This document shows, piece by piece, positions 56,106 through 64,000 of a DNA stretch of 64,000 bases. The position numbers and the translations under genes were made by a program. Position 1 is the stretch's first letter, and every line of letters starts with the position of its first letter. Below the pieces are notes generated by a model. The model made no database searches and was not told the origin of the DNA. It was given only the letters and a program-made list of their open reading frames with translations. Source of the stretch: Mesorhizobium sp. B1-1-8 (GTDB taxonomy: Bacteria; Pseudomonadota; Alphaproteobacteria; Rhizobiales; Rhizobiaceae); contig NZ_CP083956.1 of the NCBI RefSeq assembly GCF_006442795.2, positions 558,001 to 622,000 on the forward strand. The letters are read 5' to 3'.

Positions 56106-56816
56106 TCAATCCGCGGATGCGGATATGGTCCGCGCCTGCTCCTCGGCCGCAAGTCTCTCGGTGCCGTAGGCTTTCAGAAACATGCTGACGCCTGACCTGA
56201 CGACGTGCTCGATCTCGGCCTGGCTCGGCGCCTTGGTGCGATAGGCAAAGATGCACTGGCGAAACAAGCCAGCAAGGCAGAGCTCGGTGAACTGATAGGC
56301 GGCGAGATCGACATCGTCGATCTTCAGCAACCCCCGCTCGACCGCCACATTCAGGAAGGTCGCCACCTTGTCATGGCCGCGCTTGGGGCCGCGCTCGTAG
56401 AAGCGCGCGCCGAGCTCAGGAATCCGGTCCGACGCGCCCACCACGGTGCGCTGCGCCTGGATGACCTTGGCCGAAGTGATCTTGGCCGAGAGCACCTTGC
56501 CGAACTTGACCAGCGTCTCGCGCAAATCCTCGACATGGTCCAGGACGTCATACATGTTCTTGAAGATGGTGCCGCGCTCTTCCTCGATCAGCGCCTCGAA
56601 CAGCTCTTCCTTGTTGGCGAAATAGACATAGATCGTGCCCTTCGAGACGCCGGCCTCGCGCGTGATGTCGTTCATCGAGGCGGCCTCGAAGCCCTTGTCG
56701 ATGAAGACGCGGCGCGCGCCTTCTATGATCTGGGCCCGCTTGACCGGATCCTGCCCGGCCGCCGGGCGGCCTTTGCGCAGGTCGAGCAGATCGCTATCCG
56801 CTGTCGTTTCGACCAT
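56106..56816 (-). CDS. TetR family repressor of the adjacent efflux pump
   Basis: A 236-residue TetR regulator. The helix-turn-helix lies near the N-terminus (MNDITREAGVSKGTIYVYFA, then NKEELFEALI) and is followed by an all-helical ligand domain. The start at 56816 puts GAGG at 9 bases; the alternative ATG at 56825 leaves only one base between that site and the start. It is divergent from the EmrA/EmrB-type genes, and two GAACC-N4-GGTTC palindromes lie between them, so it most likely represses both itself and the pump. Confidence 0.9.
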   Translation of the reverse strand: MVETTADSDLLDLRKGRPAAGQDPVKRAQIIEGARRVFIDKGFEAASMNDITREAGVSKGTIYVYFANKEELFEALIEEERGTIFKNMYDVLDHVEDLRETLVKFGKVLSAKITSAKVIQAQRTVVGASDRIPELGARFYERGPKRGHDKVATFLNVAVERGLLKIDDVDLAAYQFTELCLAGLFRQCIFAYRTKAPSQAEIEHVVRSGVSMFLKAYGTERLAAEEQARTISASAD

Positions 56817-56840
56817 TAGAGTCATACCTCACGAAATATT

Positions 56841-56858
56841 TCGAACCATGCGGTTCGA
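56841..56858. promoter_or_regulatory. TetR operator site 1
   Basis: TCGAACC-ATGC-GGTTCGA is a perfect palindrome with 7-base arms, 25 bases before the TetR start. It shares GAACC-N4-GGTTC with site 2. Confidence 0.7.
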
Positions 56859-56904
56859 TTTGCTCTTGATATGGGCCTCTTTCCGCGCTATGTCAATCAC
56901 CAAT

Positions 56905-56922
56905 TCGAACCGAACGGTTCAG
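56905..56922. promoter_or_regulatory. TetR operator site 2
   Basis: GAACC-GAAC-GGTTC (56907-56920, flanked by TTC and AG) repeats the core of site 1 and lies about 30 bases before the HlyD-type start. The two sites are about 64 bases apart, so each divergent gene has one. Confidence 0.7.
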
Positions 56923-56951
56923 TCCGACTGACCTTACCCAGAGAGATTATC

Positions 56952-58142
56952 ATGTCCTCGAACGCGTCCGCCACCGCCGAAGTCCGCACATTTCCCAATG
57001 CCAAGGTCCAGCCGTCGACCGAAGCTCCGGAAGCGCCCGTCCAGCCCGTTGTTCCGGTCGCCCCGCCTGTCGAGGCGCCGGCCAGGAAGAAGCGCTCGGT
57101 GCGCTCGATGCTGCTGCCGATCATCGGCCTGGCCCTGCTCGGCGCCGGTTCCTGGTATGGGTATAACTACTGGACCGACGGTCGGTTCATGATCTCCACC
57201 GACGATGCCTACGTCCAGGCCGATACGTCGTTCGTGTCGCCGAAAATATCCGGTTATATCGACAAGGTCCTGGTGAGCGAAAACCAGCAGGTCAAGGCCG
57301 GCGATCCGCTGTTCGTCATCGACAATGGCGACTACAAGATCGCCGTCGCCCAGGCGGAGGCGCAGATCGCCACGTTGAGCAAGACGCTCGACCGCATCGA
57401 CGCGCAGACCAAGGCGGCGCAGGCCTCGCTGCAGCAGGCGCAGGCGCAAAAGGTCGCGGACCAGGCAGCAGCCGACAACGCGGCGCGCGCCCAGGTCCGC
57501 GCTGCACAGTTGGTGAAGACGCATGTCGGCACGCAGGCACAGCTCGACGACGCACAGACCGCGCTCGACCAGGCCAATGCCGCTCTTATCGGTGCCGACG
57601 CGCAGATAACCGCCGCACAGGCCAATATCAGCGTGCTGGAAGCGCAGCGCGCGGAGCAGGCAAGCACGCTGGCCTCACTGCAGCTGACCCGCGACAAGGC
57701 CGCGCGCGACCTGGCCTTCACCGTGCTCAAGGCGCCCTATGACGGCGTCGTCGGCAACCGCTCGGTCGAACAGGGCGACCTCGTCAGCCCCGGCCAGAAG
57801 CTCGCCGTCGTGGTGCCGATGGACAAGCTCTACATCGTCGGCAACTTCAAGGAGACGCAGCTCGGCAAGATGGTGCCCGGCGAGAAGGTCCGCATCACGG
57901 TCGACGCGATCGACGGCCAGACCTTCGAAGGCACGGTCTCGTCGCTGGCGCCGGCATCGGGCGCGGTGTTCTCGCTGCTGCCGCCGGAAAACGCCACCGG
58001 CAACTTCACCAAGGTGGTGCAGCGCGTTCCGGTCCGCATCGACGTGCCGGCCGACGTGCTGAAAACCGGCAAGCTGCGCGCTGGCCTCAGCGTCGTCGTC
58101 GCCGTCGACAGCCGCACCGCGCCTGCCGCGACGACCAACTAG
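56952..58142 (+). CDS. emrA: HlyD/EmrA family membrane fusion protein
   Basis: Periplasmic adaptor of a tripartite drug efflux pump, 396 residues. A proline-rich N-terminus is followed by one membrane helix (MLLPIIGLALLGAGSWYGYN, about 57-76), a biotinyl-lipoyl-like half (DAYVQADTSFVSPKISGYID), a long alanine/glutamine-rich coiled coil (about 130-250) and the barrel domain (DLVSPGQKLAVVVPMDKLYI). It forms a pair with the MFS exporter downstream, from which it is separated by a repeat. Controlled by the divergent TetR. Confidence 0.9.
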   Translation: MSSNASATAEVRTFPNAKVQPSTEAPEAPVQPVVPVAPPVEAPARKKRSVRSMLLPIIGLALLGAGSWYGYNYWTDGRFMISTDDAYVQADTSFVSPKISGYIDKVLVSENQQVKAGDPLFVIDNGDYKIAVAQAEAQIATLSKTLDRIDAQTKAAQASLQQAQAQKVADQAAADNAARAQVRAAQLVKTHVGTQAQLDDAQTALDQANAALIGADAQITAAQANISVLEAQRAEQASTLASLQLTRDKAARDLAFTVLKAPYDGVVGNRSVEQGDLVSPGQKLAVVVPMDKLYIVGNFKETQLGKMVPGEKVRITVDAIDGQTFEGTVSSLAPASGAVFSLLPPENATGNFTKVVQRVPVRIDVPADVLKTGKLRAGLSVVVAVDSRTAPAATTN

Positions 58143-58211
58143 GCACTTTGGGGGGCGGCTTGGCGGCCGTTGAGCGCTGAGCCGCCCCGCCTGCCAAGTA
58201 TTTGTATCCAC

Positions 58212-58254
58212 GCAATTCCGGACGGAAGCCGCCACGCAGGTTTGCTGGAATTGC
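58212..58254 (-). repeat. RIME-like repeat, partial inverted copy 5
   Basis: GCAATTCCGGACGGAA at the left and GGAATTGC at the right correspond to the ends of the repeat family in reverse orientation, with a shortened centre. It lies in the 130-base gap between emrA and emrB and can form a hairpin in their shared mRNA. Confidence 0.65.
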
Positions 58255-58272
58255 TGTTAGGGAGGCCATGAC

Positions 58273-59883
58273 ATGGCAACCGCAACCATCACCGCAGGAT
58301 CGATACCGGGACGGCCGGCGGCCGCAGCGCCGGCTCTTCCGGCCGACCACATGCCGGTCCGCCGCGTCATCGCCTTCCTGGCGATGGTGTTCGGCATGTT
58401 CATGGCGATCCTCGACATCCAGATCGTCTCGGCCTCGCTGGCCGAGATCCAGGCCGGCCTCTCCGCCAGCTCGGACGAGATACCGTGGGTGCAGACCGCC
58501 TACCTGATCGCCGAGGTGGTGATGATCCCGCTGTCGGGCTTTCTCAGCCGCATGCTGTCGACGCGCGTGTTGTTCACCATCGCGGCCGCAGGTTTCACTG
58601 CGGCGAGCGCGCTCGCCGCGACGGCGACCAACATCGACCAGATGATCGTCTACCGCGCCATCCAGGGCTTTATCGGCGGCGGCATGATCCCCAGCGTCTT
58701 CGCGGCCGCCTTTACCATCTTCCCGCCGTCGCGGCGCGCCGTCGTGTCGCCGATGATCGGCCTGGTGGCGACGCTGGCGCCGACCATCGGCCCGACGGTC
58801 GGCGGCTATATCAGCCATGCCATGTCGTGGCACTGGCTGTTCCTGATCAATGTCGTGCCCGGCATCCTGGTGGCGACGGCGGCCTGGTCGCTGATCGATT
58901 TCGACAAGCCGAACCTCAAGCTTTTCAGCAAGTTCGACTGGTGGGGCCTCGTCGGAATGGCCGCCTTCCTCGGCTGCATGGAATATGTGCTGGAGGAAGG
59001 CCCCAACCATGACTGGCTGCAGGAACAGGCGGTGTTCATCTGCGCCATCATCATGACCATCGGCGCGGTCGTGTTCTTCTGGCGCGTCTTCACCGCCGAG
59101 GAGCCGATCGTCGACCTCAGGGCCTTCAGCAACGTCAACTTCGCCTTCGGGTCGCTGTTCTCCTTCGTCGTCGGCATCGGCCTTTACGGGCTCACCTATC
59201 TCTATCCGGTGTTTCTCGGCCGCATCCGCGGCTACGATTCGATGATGATCGGCGAGGCGCTGTTCGTCAGCGGCCTGGCGATGTTCGTCACCGCGCCCAT
59301 CTCCGGCATCCTGTCGAGCAAGATGGACCTCAGGCTGATGATGATGATCGGCTTCTTCGGCTTCGCCACCGGCACATGGTGGATGACGCATCTGACCGCC
59401 GACTGGGATTTCTACGAGCTGTTGATCCCGCAGATCCTGCGCGGCTGCTCGATGATGCTGTGCATGGTGCCGATCAACAACATCGCGCTGGGCACCCTGC
59501 CGCCGGAGCGGCTGAAGAATGCGTCGGGCCTGTTCAACCTGACCCGCAACCTCGGCGGCGCCGTCGGCCTTGCCGTCATCAACACGGTGCTGATCGACCG
59601 CAACGCCTTCCACTATGCAAGGCTTTCCGAGCATGTGCAGTGGGGCAGCGAGGCGGCGCAGACCAAGCTGCAGAACATGACGCAGAATTTCGAGCAGACC
59701 GCCGGCCTCGACGCCACGAGCGCCGCGATCTCGAAACTGTCCGGCATGGTTCACCAACAGGCGGCGCTGCTGTCCTTCATCGACGTGTTTCTCATGCTGA
59801 CGGCGCTGTTCGCCACGCTCGGGTTCTTCGTGCTGTTCATCAACAAGCCGGCCCAGCAGGGCCGTGGCGGCGGAGGCCATTGA
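58273..59883 (+). CDS. emrB: DHA2 family MFS drug exporter, EmrB type
   Basis: A 536-residue major facilitator with about 14 hydrophobic segments. The DHA2 signatures include DIQIVSASLAEIQAGLSASS with PWVQTAYLIAEVVMIPLSG early, and GLVATLAPTIGPTVGGYISH. The C-terminal part contains RNLGGAVGLAVINTVLIDRN. It works with the HlyD-type adaptor upstream and an outer-membrane channel encoded elsewhere. Ribosome site GGGAGG. A terminator follows the gene. Confidence 0.93.
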   Translation: MATATITAGSIPGRPAAAAPALPADHMPVRRVIAFLAMVFGMFMAILDIQIVSASLAEIQAGLSASSDEIPWVQTAYLIAEVVMIPLSGFLSRMLSTRVLFTIAAAGFTAASALAATATNIDQMIVYRAIQGFIGGGMIPSVFAAAFTIFPPSRRAVVSPMIGLVATLAPTIGPTVGGYISHAMSWHWLFLINVVPGILVATAAWSLIDFDKPNLKLFSKFDWWGLVGMAAFLGCMEYVLEEGPNHDWLQEQAVFICAIIMTIGAVVFFWRVFTAEEPIVDLRAFSNVNFAFGSLFSFVVGIGLYGLTYLYPVFLGRIRGYDSMMIGEALFVSGLAMFVTAPISGILSSKMDLRLMMMIGFFGFATGTWWMTHLTADWDFYELLIPQILRGCSMMLCMVPINNIALGTLPPERLKNASGLFNLTRNLGGAVGLAVINTVLIDRNAFHYARLSEHVQWGSEAAQTKLQNMTQNFEQTAGLDATSAAISKLSGMVHQQAALLSFIDVFLMLTALFATLGFFVLFINKPAQQGRGGGGH

Positions 59884-59915
59884 GGAGCCGGAACCCCCGC
59901 CTGGCATCCTCATAC

Positions 59916-59958
59916 ATGACCCCGGAAATCGGCAACGATTTTCGGGGTCATGTTTTTT
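59916..59958 (+). terminator. Rho-independent terminator after emrB
   Basis: ATGACCCCG (59916-59924) pairs with CGGGGTCAT (59943-59951), the stem continues through AAAT/ATTT, and TTTTTT (59953-59958) follows. It ends the emrAB transcript and may serve the convergent msrB gene too. Confidence 0.88.
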
Positions 59959-59999
59959 GAGGATCAAATGTGCTCTGCCGACGGCGCCGTGGACTGCTG

Positions 60000-60503
60000 T
60001 CAGGCCGAGGCCGGCTTGAAGCTCAGCGCCACGCCGTTGATGCAGTGACGCAGGCCGGTCGGCGGCGGGCCATCGTCGAAGACGTGGCCGAGATGGCCGC
60101 CGCAACGGCGGCAATGCACCTCGGTGCGGATCATGCCGAGCGAGCGGTCGACGGTTTCGCCGATGGCCTTGGGGATCTCCTGCCAGAAGCTCGGCCAGCC
60201 GGTGCCGGAATCGAACTTGGTCTCCGACGAATAGACCGGCAGGTCGCAGCCCGCGCAGGCGAACACGCCCTTGCGGTGCTCGTTGAGCAACGGGCTGGTG
60301 CCGGGATATTCGGTGCCTTGCCTGCGCAGCACGTCGAAGGCGGCATCCGACAGGATGGCGTGCCATTCGGCATCGGTCTTGGTGACCTCGAAGGTTTCGG
60401 CCGCCAGGGCCGGCCCTGCGCCGCCCATGCGCAATGAAGCTCCAATGCCGACGAGCAAGGCGCTGGCTGCGGCGCCGGTCCACAGAAAATCGCGACGGTT
60501 CAT
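60000..60503 (-). CDS. msrB: Peptide-methionine (R)-S-oxide reductase with Tat signal
   Basis: Repairs oxidised methionine (R form). The 167-residue protein begins NRRDFLWTGAAASALLVGIG, a twin-arginine signal, so it is probably exported to the periplasm. The MsrB domain has both zinc CxxC pairs (FACAGCDLP and CRRCGGHLGHVF) and the catalytic Cys in GLRHCINGVALSF. The start at 60503 was chosen for the signal and the AGGAGG just upstream on the minus strand. A reductant for the periplasmic enzyme is not encoded nearby. Confidence 0.93.
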   Translation of the reverse strand: MNRRDFLWTGAAASALLVGIGASLRMGGAGPALAAETFEVTKTDAEWHAILSDAAFDVLRRQGTEYPGTSPLLNEHRKGVFACAGCDLPVYSSETKFDSGTGWPSFWQEIPKAIGETVDRSLGMIRTEVHCRRCGGHLGHVFDDGPPPTGLRHCINGVALSFKPASA

Positions 60504-60697
60504 TGCCTTTCCTCCTGCACTCTTGTGCCAGATCGGGGCGCCACCTGGAAAATCAAAAGGCGGTGACGCCCCGTTCGCGCCACCCCGCATCGAGCCAAAC
60601 CTGACGATGCGGAGTGGTGCTTGCCGGCAGCGCGGATCATAGGAGAGAGACGGCGGCCGGCGGTACAGTCCTATCTTCGCCGGCCGTTGTCCCCTTG

Positions 60698-61255
60698 TTA
60701 CATCTTCGGCAAAAGAACCTTGTCGATGACGTGGATGACGCCGTTCGATTGGCGGACATCGGCGATGGTGACGTTGGCGACATTGCCGTTCTCGTCGGTG
60801 ACGGTGACCTTGCCCTTTTGCGATTTCAGCGTCAGCTCGCAGCCGCCGACCGTCTTGACCTGATGCGCGCCGCCATCGGCCTTGGCCATCTTGGCGACGT
60901 CCGCTGCCAGCGCCTTGGCGGCGATGACGTGGCAGGTGAGGATCTTGGTCAGCTTGTCCTTGTTTTCGGGCTTGAGCAGTGTTTCGACGGTGCCCGCGGG
61001 GAGTGCCGCGAAGGCTTCGTTGGTCGGCGCAAAGACGGTGAAGGGGCCTGCGCCCTGCAGCGTGTCGACGAGGCCGGCGGCCTTGACGGCGGCGACCAGC
61101 GTGGTGTGGTCCTTCGAATTGACGGCGTTCTCGATGATGTTCTTCTTGGCATACATGGCCGCGCCGCCGACCATCGGATTGGCGGCATAAGCAGCAGCGC
61201 CGAGCGCGGAAAGGCCGATCGTGGAGGCGAGCAAAAGGGTGGCGAGTTTACGCAT
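60698..61255 (-). CDS. Secreted fasciclin-domain protein
   Basis: A 185-residue protein with a Sec signal peptide (MRKLATLLLASTIGLSALGA, cleavage near AAYA) and one fasciclin (FAS1) domain: HTTLVAAVKAAGLVDTLQGA, then GPFTVFAPTNEAFAALPAGT and late NGVIHVIDKVLLPK. Such domains mediate adhesion or matrix contacts. It lies downstream of an ECF sigma and anti-sigma pair on the same strand, 225 bases away, and has a good GAGGAGA before the start. It may belong to the regulon of that sigma factor. Confidence 0.93.
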   Translation of the reverse strand: MRKLATLLLASTIGLSALGAAAYAANPMVGGAAMYAKKNIIENAVNSKDHTTLVAAVKAAGLVDTLQGAGPFTVFAPTNEAFAALPAGTVETLLKPENKDKLTKILTCHVIAAKALAADVAKMAKADGGAHQVKTVGGCELTLKSQKGKVTVTDENGNVANVTIADVRQSNGVIHVIDKVLLPKM

Positions 61256-61480
61256 AATATCAGTCTCCTCAGGTTGTTTTCCCCATCCTTGGGAACGCGA
61301 GGAGATACGGGTCGTGGAAAACTTAGTTTCATCAGCGCTGGAAAGAATCTTTTCTTTTCCATAAACGCCGCAAAGATTTACGCCAAGGCCGCTTCGTGAC
61401 GAGTTTAACCCACCCAGCTTAGCCGAGGCTTGATATAGATTTTCGCTATTCTTGTGCTGGAAATTTTCTGCCTGAGGTGG

Positions 61481-62203
61481 TCAGATGCCCTTCAGGTCGC
61501 CCGCGGCGACGACGGGGCCGGTCGGCTGGCCGGTCGGCGAGCCGCCTGTCGGCTCGAGGCTGACGGCAAGCACGGCGCCTTGCGCCAGCTTCTGCTGCAC
61601 GGCCGGCGTGACGGCGACACGCGCGGTCTGGCCGGCCGGGATGACGCCCATCGAGACCGGCGCGTTCTTGCCCTCGATCATCCACAGCTCGAAATCCTTG
61701 CCGGCGCCGCGCTCGCCGGAGACGAGCGACAGGCCGACCTCATGACGGGCGGCGTCATAGACGGCGAGGTATTTGACGTTGCTGTTGTTGGCGGCGAGCG
61801 ATGCGACCAGCCTGGTCTGCGGCTGCGGCACCGGCGGGATGACGGAAGGCAGAGCGACGTAGACGGCCAACGCGGCAATCGCGGCGGCGGCAAGACCGCG
61901 CCAGAAGGCGAGGCTCGACCACAGGCCGGCACGCGGCGCGGCGGAGGTGGCCGATGCCGAGGCAAACAGTCGCCGGTCGATCGCGACCTTGACCGAAGCC
62001 GGAGGCTCGACCGCGGCATAGGCCGCGGCCATCGGCGAAAGGTGCGCTTCCCAGGCATCGACCAGGCGGGCAAACGCCGTCTCGGTTTCGATACGGCGGG
62101 ACGCGATCTGGCGTTCGTCGGCCGGCAGAACGCCGAGAACGTATTCGGCGGCTAGCAGGTCGTCGCCTCCACGTTCCGGTCCGTTGTCCTCTGCCAGCGT
62201 CAT
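61481..62203 (-). CDS. Anti-sigma factor, RskA-like
   Basis: A 240-residue membrane anti-sigma factor. The N-terminal cytoplasmic part (LLAAEYVLGVLPADERQIAS) resembles the anti-sigma domain of RskA/RsaK proteins, one membrane helix follows at about residues 95-120 (FWRGLAAAAIAALAVYVALP), and the C-terminal periplasmic domain (GKDFELWMIEGKNAPVSMGV) is the RskA fold. The start at 62203 overlaps the sigma stop by four bases and has GGAAAG upstream; an ATG at 62215 is also in frame. It should hold the ECF sigma factor inactive at the membrane. Confidence 0.9.
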   Translation of the reverse strand: MTLAEDNGPERGGDDLLAAEYVLGVLPADERQIASRRIETETAFARLVDAWEAHLSPMAAAYAAVEPPASVKVAIDRRLFASASATSAAPRAGLWSSLAFWRGLAAAAIAALAVYVALPSVIPPVPQPQTRLVASLAANNSNVKYLAVYDAARHEVGLSLVSGERGAGKDFELWMIEGKNAPVSMGVIPAGQTARVAVTPAVQQKLAQGAVLAVSLEPTGGSPTGQPTGPVVAAGDLKGI

Positions 62204-62739
62204 CTTTCCAGGCATTCTCTAAGCTTGAGCAGGCTTCGCCGCAGCCAAGTCCGCATCGTGTTCAGCGGCACGCTGTGGCGCTCCGCCAATTCGGCATAGC
62301 TTTCGCCGTTCAGGTAGGCGCCCCGGACGGCCGCCGCCCGGTCCTTCTCCAGTTCATCCAGGCAATGGTAGATGCGTTCGGCTTCGCCGCCCGCGACAGC
62401 CATCGCCTCCGGTCCCGGCGCGGGATCGGCGACCTCGAGCGCGGCATCGATATTGGCAGAGGGGCTGCGCCGCGCCCTGATGCGGTCGATCGCATGGTTG
62501 CGCGCAATGGCCACCAGCCAGGAAATCGGGCTCAGATCGGAAACGGCGAAACGATCCGCCTTCGTCCATATCTTGACAAAGACCTCCTGCAGCGCTTCCT
62601 CCGCATCACCCCGGTCCTTCAAGACACGAAGGCAGACGCCGAAAAGTTTCCCGCTGGTCTGCCGGTAGAGCAGATCGAACGCAGCCCGGTCCTTCATCGA
62701 AGTCCGGACGATCAGCTTGCTGATGTCCTGAGGCCCCAT
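62200..62739 (-). CDS. ECF RNA polymerase sigma factor, SigK-like
   Basis: A 179-residue ECF sigma factor with region 2 (GDAEEALQEVFVKIWTKADR, then LSPISWLVAIARNHAIDRIR) and region 4 (NGESYAELAERHSVPLNTMR, then TWLRRSLLKLREC). With the RskA-like partner it resembles the SigK group (ECF19). It is translationally coupled to the anti-sigma gene by ATGA overlap. No clear ribosome site precedes the ATG at 62739, so an internal ATG at 62697 is possible but would cut into region 2. Confidence 0.92.
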   Translation of the reverse strand: MGPQDISKLIVRTSMKDRAAFDLLYRQTSGKLFGVCLRVLKDRGDAEEALQEVFVKIWTKADRFAVSDLSPISWLVAIARNHAIDRIRARRSPSANIDAALEVADPAPGPEAMAVAGGEAERIYHCLDELEKDRAAAVRGAYLNGESYAELAERHSVPLNTMRTWLRRSLLKLRECLER

Positions 62740-62943
62740 GCGGGCAAGTTAGAAGATCGCGGTTTATTTGCAACGGCGCAGTCGGTGTTGCCCGCGAAAG
62801 GCTGCCGTGCCTCCGGGCCGGCCGAAGCGGCGGGGCCGCCCAAGATGCCGGCCGATTTCGTCATTGTGACTGCAAAGCCGTTTGCGGCCTGCGGCAATTC
62901 CCGCTAAGACGCCGCCGTCCTCGCCACTTTGGGAAACGCACCG

Positions 62944-63837
62944 ATGACGGATATCGCCGCCACCGCCGAAATGCAGGCCGCGCTGCTTTCCAGAGCGCTG
63001 CCCTATATGCAGCGCTACGAGAACAAGACCGTGGTGGTGAAATATGGCGGCCATGCCATGGGCGACCACGAGCTCGGCAAGGCGTTCGCCCGCGACATCG
63101 CGCTGTTGAAGCAATCCGGCGTCAACCCGATCGTCGTGCATGGCGGCGGGCCGCAGATCGGCGCCATGCTCAACAAGATGGGCATCGAATCCAAGTTCGA
63201 GGGCGGCTTGCGCGTCACCGACCAGAAGACGGTCGAGATCGTCGAGATGGTGCTGGCCGGCTCGATCAACAAGGAGATCGTGGCGTTGATCAACGCCGAG
63301 GGCGAGTGGGCGATCGGGCTCTGCGGCAAGGACGGCAACATGGTGTTCGCCGAAAAGGCGCGCAAGACCATGATCGATCCGGATTCCAACATCGAGCGGG
63401 TGCTCGATCTCGGTTTTGTCGGCGAGCCGGTCGAGGTCGACCGCACGCTGCTCGATCTTTTGGCGCGCTCGGAAATGATCCCGGTGCTGGCGCCCGTGGC
63501 GCCCGGCCGCGACGGCCATACCTACAATATCAACGCCGACACCTTTGCCGGGGCGATCGCCGGCGCCTGCCGCGCCTCGCGCCTGCTCTTCCTCACCGAC
63601 GTGCCCGGCGTGCTCGACAAGAACAAGCAGTTGATCGACGAATTGACGGTGGCCGAGGCCAAGGCGCTGATCAAGGACGGCACGGTGTCGGGCGGCATGA
63701 TCCCCAAGGTCGAGACCTGCATCGAGGCGATCGAGCGCGGCGTCGAAGGCGTCGTCATCCTCAACGGCAAGACGCCGCATTCGGTGCTGCTGGAGCTGTT
63801 CACCGAGCACGGCGCCGGTACGCTGATCGTGCCGTAA
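62944..63837 (+). CDS. argB: Acetylglutamate kinase
   Basis: Second step of arginine biosynthesis: phosphorylates N-acetylglutamate. The 297-residue protein shows [25 protein letters not shown] and [20 protein letters not shown] with [10 protein letters not shown], all typical. The ATG at 62944 has GGGAAA 9 bases upstream; a TTG at 62929 is in frame but less likely. It stands alone, divergent from the sigma gene. Rhizobia often carry it near engB, from which it is separated here by a pump, msrB and the sigma set. Confidence 0.96.
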   Translation: MTDIAATAEMQAALLSRALPYMQRYENKTVVVKYGGHAMGDHELGKAFARDIALLKQSGVNPIVVHGGGPQIGAMLNKMGIESKFEGGLRVTDQKTVEIVEMVLAGSINKEIVALINAEGEWAIGLCGKDGNMVFAEKARKTMIDPDSNIERVLDLGFVGEPVEVDRTLLDLLARSEMIPVLAPVAPGRDGHTYNINADTFAGAIAGACRASRLLFLTDVPGVLDKNKQLIDELTVAEAKALIKDGTVSGGMIPKVETCIEAIERGVEGVVILNGKTPHSVLLELFTEHGAGTLIVP

Positions 63838-63844
63838 CTGCTTA

Positions 63845-64000
63845 TCAGCCGGCTAATTTTTTCTCTTCGCGAATCGAACCGCCCTCCACGGCAGGGATGG
63901 CCGGCTTCCACGCGGCGCGTGAAAAAATCATCGATTCCTCTTCGGCATCCTGCGGGGCGCCCCAGAATTCGGCGAGTGTCGGACCGTCCGTCACGCGGCG
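63845..64000 (-). CDS. Unknown protein (C-terminal fragment)
   Basis: On the minus strand an open frame of 51 codons enters from the right edge and stops 8 bases after the convergent argB. It reads TDGPTLAEFWGAPQDAEEES, then MIFSRAAWKPAIPAVEG and a charged end (SIREEKKLAG). I do not recognise the family. Codon use fits a real gene of this genome, but so short a fragment is not proof. Confidence 0.5.
   Translation of the reverse strand, partial: RRVTDGPTLAEFWGAPQDAEEESMIFSRAAWKPAIPAVEGGSIREEKKLAG

Noticed and set aside
58087..60483. Very long open frame on the minus strand over emrB and msrB
   Set aside because: It is antisense to well-supported genes, shows low-complexity Arg/His/Asp-rich translation typical of GC-rich shadow frames, and matches no family.

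Overview
The window looks like a chromosomal segment of a GC-rich alphaproteobacterium of the order Rhizobiales, most probably Mesorhizobium or a close relative. This rests on the conserved blocks hslU (left end) and rpmH-rnpA-yidC-acetyltransferase-engB with argB nearby (right end), on rhizobial families (DUF2585, DUF1402), and on the inositol/rhizopine gene content with rhizobial-type palindromic intergenic repeats. The species is an inference from gene content, not from a search.

Layout. 0-2.6 kb: end of a DUF2585 gene, hslU, and a secreted DUF1402 protein. 2.6-11.8 kb: a MocD/MocE/MocF-like oxygenase system, divergent from a LacI regulator, then a sugar/cyclitol ABC importer, idhA and an SDR dehydrogenase. 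11.8-15.4 kb: an orphan Phd-type antitoxin whose toxin appears cut by a palindromic element, a class I DAHP synthase behind a TAT-TGG-TAC-TTT leader peptide and attenuator, a LysE exporter and a WYL regulator. 15.5-23.9 kb: the inositol catabolic block iolY / iolR / iolC-D-E / small membrane gene / iolB. 24.2-26.7 kb: part of a phosphonate cluster (DUF1045, phnM, phnN). 26.9-32.9 kb: DUF2231 protein, a ribose-type ABC importer and a LacI regulator. 33.0-33.9 kb: a DUF1778/GNAT toxin-antitoxin pair. 34.0-41.3 kb: a second inositol-like operon on the minus strand (IolE/MocC-like, maltose-type ABC importer, IolG-like, TIM-barrel protein, RpiR fragment). 41.8-44.5 kb: a MocR/GntR regulator, several palindromic repeats and a methyltransferase. 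44.6-50.0 kb: a restriction island of visibly different base composition (Eco57I-like fused restriction-modification protein and a BfiI-like PLD nuclease), next to tRNA-Arg. 50.5-64 kb: a histidine kinase, rpmH-rnpA-yidC-acetyltransferase-engB, a TetR-controlled EmrAB-type pump, msrB, a fasciclin/anti-sigma/ECF-sigma set, argB and the end of an unknown gene.

How the genes work together. The dominant theme is cyclitol metabolism. The first importer and idhA take up and oxidise myo-inositol (or a rhizopine). IolY handles scyllo-inositol, IolE/D/B/C carry the ring products to glycolytic intermediates, and MocDEF could remove the O-methyl group from a rhizopine. Sites fitting the published IolR operator (GGAA-N6-TTCC), exactly or with one mismatch, lie before the importer, between iolY and iolR, and before iolC, so one RpiR-type repressor may tie the blocks together. 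The second operon repeats the IolG and IolE chemistry with a different transporter class and no such site.

Most noteworthy observations: the complete attenuator ahead of the DAHP synthase gene; a TA operon apparently broken by a palindromic element; the Eco57I-like/BfiI-like restriction island; the two-part inositol regulon; a fasciclin-RskA-SigK-like set resembling the mycobacterial MPT70/83 arrangement; and four families of palindromic intergenic elements.
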